This document shows, piece after piece, positions 33,399-38,155 of a DNA stretch of 38,155 nt. Below the pieces are notes generated by a model. The model was given only the letters and a program-made list of their open reading frames with translations, had not been told where the DNA came from and made no database searches. Position numbers and translations under genes: made by a program. Source of the DNA: Bacteroidota bacterium (GTDB taxonomy: Bacteria > Bacteroidota > Bacteroidia > Bacteroidales > Prolixibacteraceae). The stretch spans positions 1-38,155 of the forward strand of contig JAUXUF010000319.1 in assembly GCA_030684645.1 (NCBI GenBank), written 5' to 3'. Numbering within the stretch: position 1 is the first letter of the stretch; each line of letters starts with the position of its first letter.

Positions 33399-34793
33399 TT
33401 ATTTGCCGATGCAAAAATTCTTGAAAATATGCCCTAAAATCTCGTCATTTGATATCTCACCGGTAATTTCGCCCAGGTAATGTAGGCATTCGCGAATGTC
33501 TTGAGCCAGGAAGTCTCCGGTAATCTTGTTTTCAAGTCCAACAAGCACTCTTTCAATGGATTCGTGTGCCATTGTCAATGCTTCGAAGTGACGCACATTG
33601 GTTACGATAACGGCGTCTTCGCTGATCGAACCCAGCGAAACAGCATGTTGCATTTCCGAAATTAATAAATCAAGATTGGTCTTTTGTTTGGCCGCGATAA
33701 ATACCAGTTTTTCATTGGCAAGCAGAGGCATTTTTTTGAGTTCTGTAATCGTTTTGGGTAGTCCCCGGTCAACTTTATTGGCTGCAATAATTAGGTGCTG
33801 ATCGTAAATTCTTTCTCTGATTTTTGCAATTCGTGCCTGGATAACTTCAAATTCATTTTGGGTATCAATAACCAGGATTACCACCGTTGCCAGATCCAGC
33901 TTGCTGTAGCTGCGTTCAATTCCAAGGGTCTCAATTTTGTCGGTAGTTTCGCGAATTCCGGCAGTGTCGAAAAAGCGAAAAGCAGTACCATGAATATTCA
34001 CCACATCTTCAATTACATCACGCGTAGTTCCGTGTATATCGGATACAATAGCCTTTTCCTCATTCAACAAGGCATTCAGCAGGGTTGACTTGCCAACATT
34101 GGTGTCACCAATAATGGCAACAGGAATTCCATTCTTAATCACATTTCCAAGCTGAAACGAATTTTTAAGCTTCCTGAGAATTTCTTCAATTTTTGAAACC
34201 AGTTTTTTAAGTTGATCACGATCAGCAAATTCAACATCTTCTTCACTAAAATCAAGCTCCAGTTCAATCATGGCAATGAAATGCAGCAGCTCGCCTCGAA
34301 GGTTCGATAATTCTAACGAGAAACCACCACGCATCTGGTTGATTGCCACTTTTTGAGCAGCCCGGTTGGTCGATGCAATCAGGTCGGCAACAGCTTCGGC
34401 CTGCGAAAGGTCCATTTTTCCATTCAGAAAAGCTCGTTGAGTAAATTCACCCGGACGGGCCATCCGTGCCCCTTTAGTGATCAGCAGCTGAAGAATTCGT
34501 TGTTGGATATATACAGAACCATGACAGGTTATTTCAATCACATCTTCACCGGTAAATGAATGCGGAGCCCGAAAAACGGAAACGACAACTTCATCAATCA
34601 GTTCATTCCCATCTGAAATACTCCCGAAATGAAGTGTATTCGGATTCTGATCTGCTAATTTCTTACCGGATTTCGGTGATTGAAATACTGCATCAGCCAT
34701 TTCGATGGCCTTTTCTCCTGACAAACGAATAGTTGCAATGGCTCCCATTCCGGGAGAAGTAGCTATGGCACAAATGGTTAATTGGTCGAGCAT
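33399..34793 (-). CDS. mnmE: tRNA uridine-34 modification GTPase MnmE
   Basis: This 464-residue protein of normal family length makes, with MnmG, the 5-carboxymethylaminomethyl modification of U34. The N-terminal folate-binding domain starts TICAIATSPGMGAIATIRLS and contains RAFLNGKMDLSQAEAVADLI. The G domain (about residues 215-380) has GDTNVGKSTL, a GTTRDV switch I, DTAG and NKVD. The C-terminus ends in FCIGK with the family-typical cysteine. It is a stand-alone housekeeping gene here, convergent with the small gene at 33078. Confidence 0.97.
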   Translation of the reverse strand: MLDQLTICAIATSPGMGAIATIRLSGEKAIEMADAVFQSPKSGKKLADQNPNTLHFGSISDGNELIDEVVVSVFRAPHSFTGEDVIEITCHGSVYIQQRILQLLITKGARMARPGEFTQRAFLNGKMDLSQAEAVADLIASTNRAAQKVAINQMRGGFSLELSNLRGELLHFIAMIELELDFSEEDVEFADRDQLKKLVSKIEEILRKLKNSFQLGNVIKNGIPVAIIGDTNVGKSTLLNALLNEEKAIVSDIHGTTRDVIEDVVNIHGTAFRFFDTAGIRETTDKIETLGIERSYSKLDLATVVILVIDTQNEFEVIQARIAKIRERIYDQHLIIAANKVDRGLPKTITELKKMPLLANEKLVFIAAKQKTNLDLLISEMQHAVSLGSISEDAVIVTNVRHFEALTMAHESIERVLVGLENKITGDFLAQDIRECLHYLGEITGEISNDEILGHIFKNFCIGK

Positions 34794-34873
34794 GTATATG
34801 ATGATTGATACTGCAAAAGTAGCAAATACAGTAGGAAAGCCACAAAAAATTATGCTGTATTATCAATCCTGAC

Positions 34874-35818
34874 TCAATATGAATTTAATTTATGTTTTAC
34901 TGATTCAAACAACTCTGTTAATTTTCCTGAGAAGGAACCTCCTGTGGGTTTTCTGGTGATCAAAAAGTAATCGCCAGGCAGATAAACAGTGTGTTGTTTC
35001 TCAAAGCATGTAACATAACCACTTTCAACAATACTCCATGAAAAAACAGCGAAAATGGCCGTTGCATTTTGCTGTTCAGAGGGAGAAAGATTTCCCGGCA
35101 GTTTCTTTGATCGGTAAAGCATCCAGGAAACAATCCCGACCCATGGCAGATCAACGACGGCATCTTGTGCAGCCAGTGAAGAATAATAATGGTCGGTATG
35201 ATCACCGTGGTTATACTTTTTGTCGGTACTTGGAAGATTCATCCAAATCTCGTCATCTGTTCCTCTTTCTGCCAGAATAATGGATTTAATTGTCTGAGTC
35301 AGGTCTGACCAGTCTTTGTATGTAGCCGAATGATCAATTGCAGTAATCGATTGGATTTCTTTATTCTTCAACCTTTTTAGACTTTGATTACCTGTTTCCG
35401 GAGCCCCGTCTCCTTTTAATCCGTCAGGTAGCCGCAGAAAATAATTAACAATGTTGTCTTTATACCTATATCTGGCAATTCGATGCCTGTTCACCTCCAC
35501 CATTGAACAAACTGGGATCTCGCTTACCTCTTTCCCTGATAAATCACTGGCAAACTTCGACGAATAGACTGCTCCTTTTTCTCTTGCCATGAAATATGGA
35601 ATATTTCCATTTCCGTAAGCTGAACTTCCATGACCGGAATCACCAGCGGTGACAGTAATAATAACCACTTTCCCAAAAGATAAATCTTCGACGATATTCC
35701 TCGACATAAATAATTGCCAGTCATCGGCATGCCCTTGTACCGTTATCGAAACTTGTTGTTGGGAATATCCTGCCAAAGCATATAAAACAAAAACAGGAAC
35801 AAGGATAAACTGTTTCAT
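34874..35818 (-). CDS. Secreted PIG-L-type deacetylase
   Basis: This 314-residue protein has a signal peptide (MKQFILVPVFVLYALAGYSQ) and a LmbE/PIG-L domain. The metal-binding motif is GHADDWQLF near residue 30 (H-x-DD), GDSGHGSSAYGNGNIPYFMA follows, and HGDHTDHYYSSL supplies the later histidines. Family members remove N-acetyl from GlcNAc-containing lipids or small molecules, using zinc. The exported location suggests an extracytoplasmic substrate. It lies 80 bp upstream of mnmE in genome order but is not obviously linked to it. Confidence 0.85.
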   Translation of the reverse strand: MKQFILVPVFVLYALAGYSQQQVSITVQGHADDWQLFMSRNIVEDLSFGKVVIITVTAGDSGHGSSAYGNGNIPYFMAREKGAVYSSKFASDLSGKEVSEIPVCSMVEVNRHRIARYRYKDNIVNYFLRLPDGLKGDGAPETGNQSLKRLKNKEIQSITAIDHSATYKDWSDLTQTIKSIILAERGTDDEIWMNLPSTDKKYNHGDHTDHYYSSLAAQDAVVDLPWVGIVSWMLYRSKKLPGNLSPSEQQNATAIFAVFSWSIVESGYVTCFEKQHTVYLPGDYFLITRKPTGGSFSGKLTELFESVKHKLNSY

Positions 35819-36142
35819 GTGAAAATCAGGGAGTTAAGTTTCATCAATTAATTGAAAACTAGATCAAACAAATATATAAAAACAAAGACGTTGACCAACC
35901 TGGCAACTGCCAATTAAAAATTATGAAATTTGAAAGTGGATTACCTATTTAAGCCAATTGAAGCAATGAAACCTCGATATTATTAATCATAAGAACTTTA
36001 GCTTGTTTCATCAATTATCTCTATTTTCACTTCTATAATTTTGAAATAATATTATTTTCATTACTGAATATGATTAAAATAACATACCTTTATTTTCATC
36101 ATGATTTGGTCAAATTTATGTGTTAATAAAAACCGTCGATAA
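35819..36142. other. Divergent intergenic region, 324 bp
   Basis: It lies between the minus-strand deacetylase gene and the plus-strand glycosyltransferase gene, so it should hold both promoters. It is AT-rich, and I could not place either promoter with confidence. No RNA gene or repeat was recognised. Confidence 0.4.
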
Positions 36143-36910
36143 ATGCCGGAAAAAATTAGTTTGATAAATAAGGCAGATGATTTAATTAGTGTATCTCAGG
36201 GCACAACAATTCCTTTTATTATTTGGTGCTTCTGGTACAATGGTCAAATGAACGAGAACAGAACCAGGGGATTTGAAATGATGAGAATGAATCTGGGAGT
36301 GCCTCTTTGTTTGATTTCAAAGGATAACCTGAACGAATTTATTCTTCCTGAATTCCCTCTTCACCCAGCATTTGACTGGTTAAGTGATGTGCATAAATCG
36401 GATTACATGAGAATCTATCTACTTCACCATTACGGAGGTGGCTGGCACGACATTAAACCTACTCAGGTAAATTTCAGTCCTGCCTGGGAAGTATTGTACG
36501 ATCCCAATGTGTATTTGATCGGCAAACCTGAAGTAAAAAAAGGTCCTGCACGTGTTTTTGACAGCGAAGGAAGATGGATGCCGGATTATTGGCAGGATTT
36601 GGTCGGCTGTGGCTGGTGGGTAGGAAAACCCCGCACACCGCTTTCTTCTGAAATGTATCATGATTTGCACGAGCTTTTGGATAAAAATCATGAAGCTTTG
36701 AAAAAGTATTCAGCTAAAAATCCTTATGCTAAAAAGAAAAAATCGAAGTTTGCATGGTTGCCTTTTAATCTTAGAAATGAAAAGGGGTATCCTTTACAAT
36801 GGACTGTTTTTGGCGATATTTTTCATCCGTTGAATTACAAATACCGGCACCATATTAACAGAACACTGCCAGCAGATAAAATTAAAAATTCAGGACTACC
36901 TTACCGATAA
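36143..36910 (+). CDS. GT32-like/capsular polysaccharide synthesis glycosyltransferase
   Basis: This 255-residue protein has the GT32-type pattern: IPFIIWCFWYNGQMNENRTR (the IPKxIxxxW-type opening), DVHKSDYMRIYLLHHYGGGW and then HDIKPTQ in place of the usual YxDxD. Family members transfer sugars from nucleotide donors, often to capsule, glycan or glycolipid acceptors. The histidine in GGGWHDI is a deviation from the common aromatic-x-D. It lies 40 bp before a GT2 gene, so the pair is probably one unit separate from the capsule locus. Confidence 0.75.
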   Translation: MPEKISLINKADDLISVSQGTTIPFIIWCFWYNGQMNENRTRGFEMMRMNLGVPLCLISKDNLNEFILPEFPLHPAFDWLSDVHKSDYMRIYLLHHYGGGWHDIKPTQVNFSPAWEVLYDPNVYLIGKPEVKKGPARVFDSEGRWMPDYWQDLVGCGWWVGKPRTPLSSEMYHDLHELLDKNHEALKKYSAKNPYAKKKKSKFAWLPFNLRNEKGYPLQWTVFGDIFHPLNYKYRHHINRTLPADKIKNSGLPYR

Positions 36911-36950
36911 CTAATCGGGTATTAACCTTACTTTTGTAAATAAAAGCTAT

Positions 36951-37727
36951 ATGGGGGAAAAATCCTTGGTTAGTATTATTATACCTTGCTTCAATCATGA
37001 AAAGTATATTGAAGAAACCATTCATTCAGTATCTCAATCAAGCTATCAGCCAATTGAAATTATTGTCGTAAACGATGGATCTTCAGATAATTCCGAATTA
37101 GTGGTAAAATCACTTCAAAAAAACTTTCCAAGCCTTACTTACATTTATCAGAATAATGCGGGTCCGGCAGCAGCACGCAACCGGGGGATTAAAGAGGCAG
37201 AAGGCAATTATATTCTTCCTTTGGATGCTGATGATTTAATTTCAGCTGATTATATAGAAAAGGCTGTTGCTGTGCTGGATAGCAATCCTCAGGTTAAACT
37301 TGTTTATTGTCAAGCCGAATTTTTTGGCGAACGGCAAGGAAAATGGAAATTACCAGCCTTTAAAATTGAAAAGCTGGTACTGGATAATATGATTTTTTGC
37401 AGCGCTCTCTATCGAAAAACTGACTGGCAAAAAGCGGGTGGATATGACGAACGGATGACATGGGGTTGGGAAGATTGGGAATTCTGGATTTCGATGTTGA
37501 AAAATGGGGGAGAAGTGGTTTGTTTGCCCATTACCGGATTCCTCTACCGGGTAAGAAAAAATTCCAGAAGAAAAAGTACGGATGAAGATGCTAAAATGAA
37601 AACCATTAACCTGATCAATAAAAAACATCAGGAATTTGTATATAAATATCTGAATGGTCCGTTGCATTACCAACGTTCATGGTCAAAAAAAATAAATTGG
37701 ATAAAGCATTTTTTCAGGATGGATTAA
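36951..37727 (+). CDS. Glycosyltransferase family 2
   Basis: This 258-residue GT-A enzyme opens LVSIIIPCFNHEKYIEETI, with VVNDGSSDN and AAARNRGIKEAEGNYI. The metal-binding DADD follows (PLDADDLIS), then an acceptor-side GWEDWEFW. All hallmark GT2 motifs are present, including the ED of the catalytic base. No membrane helix is present. It follows the GT32-like gene by 40 bp. Donor and acceptor are unknown. Confidence 0.93.
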   Translation: MGEKSLVSIIIPCFNHEKYIEETIHSVSQSSYQPIEIIVVNDGSSDNSELVVKSLQKNFPSLTYIYQNNAGPAAARNRGIKEAEGNYILPLDADDLISADYIEKAVAVLDSNPQVKLVYCQAEFFGERQGKWKLPAFKIEKLVLDNMIFCSALYRKTDWQKAGGYDERMTWGWEDWEFWISMLKNGGEVVCLPITGFLYRVRKNSRRKSTDEDAKMKTINLINKKHQEFVYKYLNGPLHYQRSWSKKINWIKHFFRMD

Positions 37728-37886
37728 AGGAGATCTCTGTTAAAACAGACCTGAATAATCTATACATTAGTTCAAATGTTTTAGTGCAAATTTGTGATTT
37801 TGCCACATAATACTGAAAATTCAGGATAAGAAGGCGGCATCAAAATTCAAACTGCTATATTTGCGCATCTAAAAAATTAATTAATT

Positions 37887-38155
37887 ATGAAACTTCTTGA
37901 AGGAAAAACGGCCATAATTACTGGCGCATCGAGAGGCATTGGGAAAGCAATTGCCATCAAATTTGCAGAAGAAGGCTGCAACATTGCTTTCACTGATCTT
38001 TTTGAAGATGAGAACATGAAAAACACAGAAGCTGAATTGACTGCCATTGGTGTAAAAGCCAAAGGATATGCATCGAATGCAGCGAACTTTGAAGATACTG
38101 ATCGGGTTGTGAACCAGATTGTTGCCGATTTTGGCGCAGTAGATGCGCTAGTGAA
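37887..38155 (+). CDS. SDR-family oxidoreductase (FabG-like), cut by window edge
   Basis: The first 89 codons of a short-chain dehydrogenase start at ATG 37887. KTAIITGASRGIGKAIAIKF is the TGxxxGxG cofactor loop, and DLFEDENMKNTEAEL follows. The sequence resembles 3-oxoacyl-ACP reductase FabG, but the catalytic S-Y-K part lies beyond the window, so the substrate cannot be confirmed. The gap of 159 bp from the GT2 gene suggests a separate promoter. Confidence 0.85.
   Translation, partial: MKLLEGKTAIITGASRGIGKAIAIKFAEEGCNIAFTDLFEDENMKNTEAELTAIGVKAKGYASNAANFEDTDRVVNQIVADFGAVDALV

Overview
The window looks like a chromosomal segment of a Bacteroidota bacterium, most likely of the Bacteroidales/Marinilabiliales type. 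Reasons are the AT-rich intergenic DNA, a UpxY-type NusG paralogue heading a capsule/exopolysaccharide locus, and several Bacteroidota-type families recalled from memory (DUF4833, DUF6695-like, DUF6922-like, secreted tRNA_anti-like OB fold). Species cannot be read from the sequence.

Region 1 (about 1-19.3 kb, nearly all minus strand) is a surface-polysaccharide locus. In transcription order it has UpxY-like antiterminator, initiating sugar-phosphate transferase, outer-membrane export lipoprotein (Wza type) and Wzz/BY-kinase (Wzc type). An insertion-prone block follows: small HAD hydrolase, AbiEii-type nucleotidyltransferase with a small partner, a HAD fragment, and a hypothetical gene with its terminator. 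Then come a UDP-HexNAc C4-epimerase and C6-dehydrogenase (probably UDP-GalNAcA supply), a polysaccharide deacetylase, two glycosyltransferases, a Wzx flippase, an O-acetyltransferase and an FkbM methyltransferase. The locus runs into the end of an IS21-family element at the left edge, and no Wzy polymerase is visible. The flippase and epimerase are each broken by one base in a homopolymer.

Region 2 (19.7-25.7 kb) holds an orphan IS3 OrfA followed by a cluster of decayed genes. Their two ends can be recognised but their middles are missing: dinB, its S24-type regulator, a cupin/AhpD fusion, a peroxidase-related protein, nnrE, a secreted thioredoxin and a DUF4833 protein. An intact operon sits among them: ECF sigma factor, HX3CX2C anti-sigma-like protein and NrtS-like membrane protein.

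Region 3 (25.0-33.3 kb) has intact secreted or envelope genes (thioredoxin-like, OB fold, YceI), a three-gene overlapping operon (DinB-fold, NRDE, DUF6695-like), a hybrid histidine kinase, an XRE regulator with a palindromic operator, and a second AbiEii-type pair. Five plus-strand sites here share TGTCAGG-N14/15-CGAC, which I infer to be an ECF promoter regulon that includes some of the decayed genes.

Region 4 (33.4-38.2 kb) is ordinary chromosome: mnmE, a secreted PIG-L-type deacetylase, two glycosyltransferases and the start of an SDR gene cut by the window edge.
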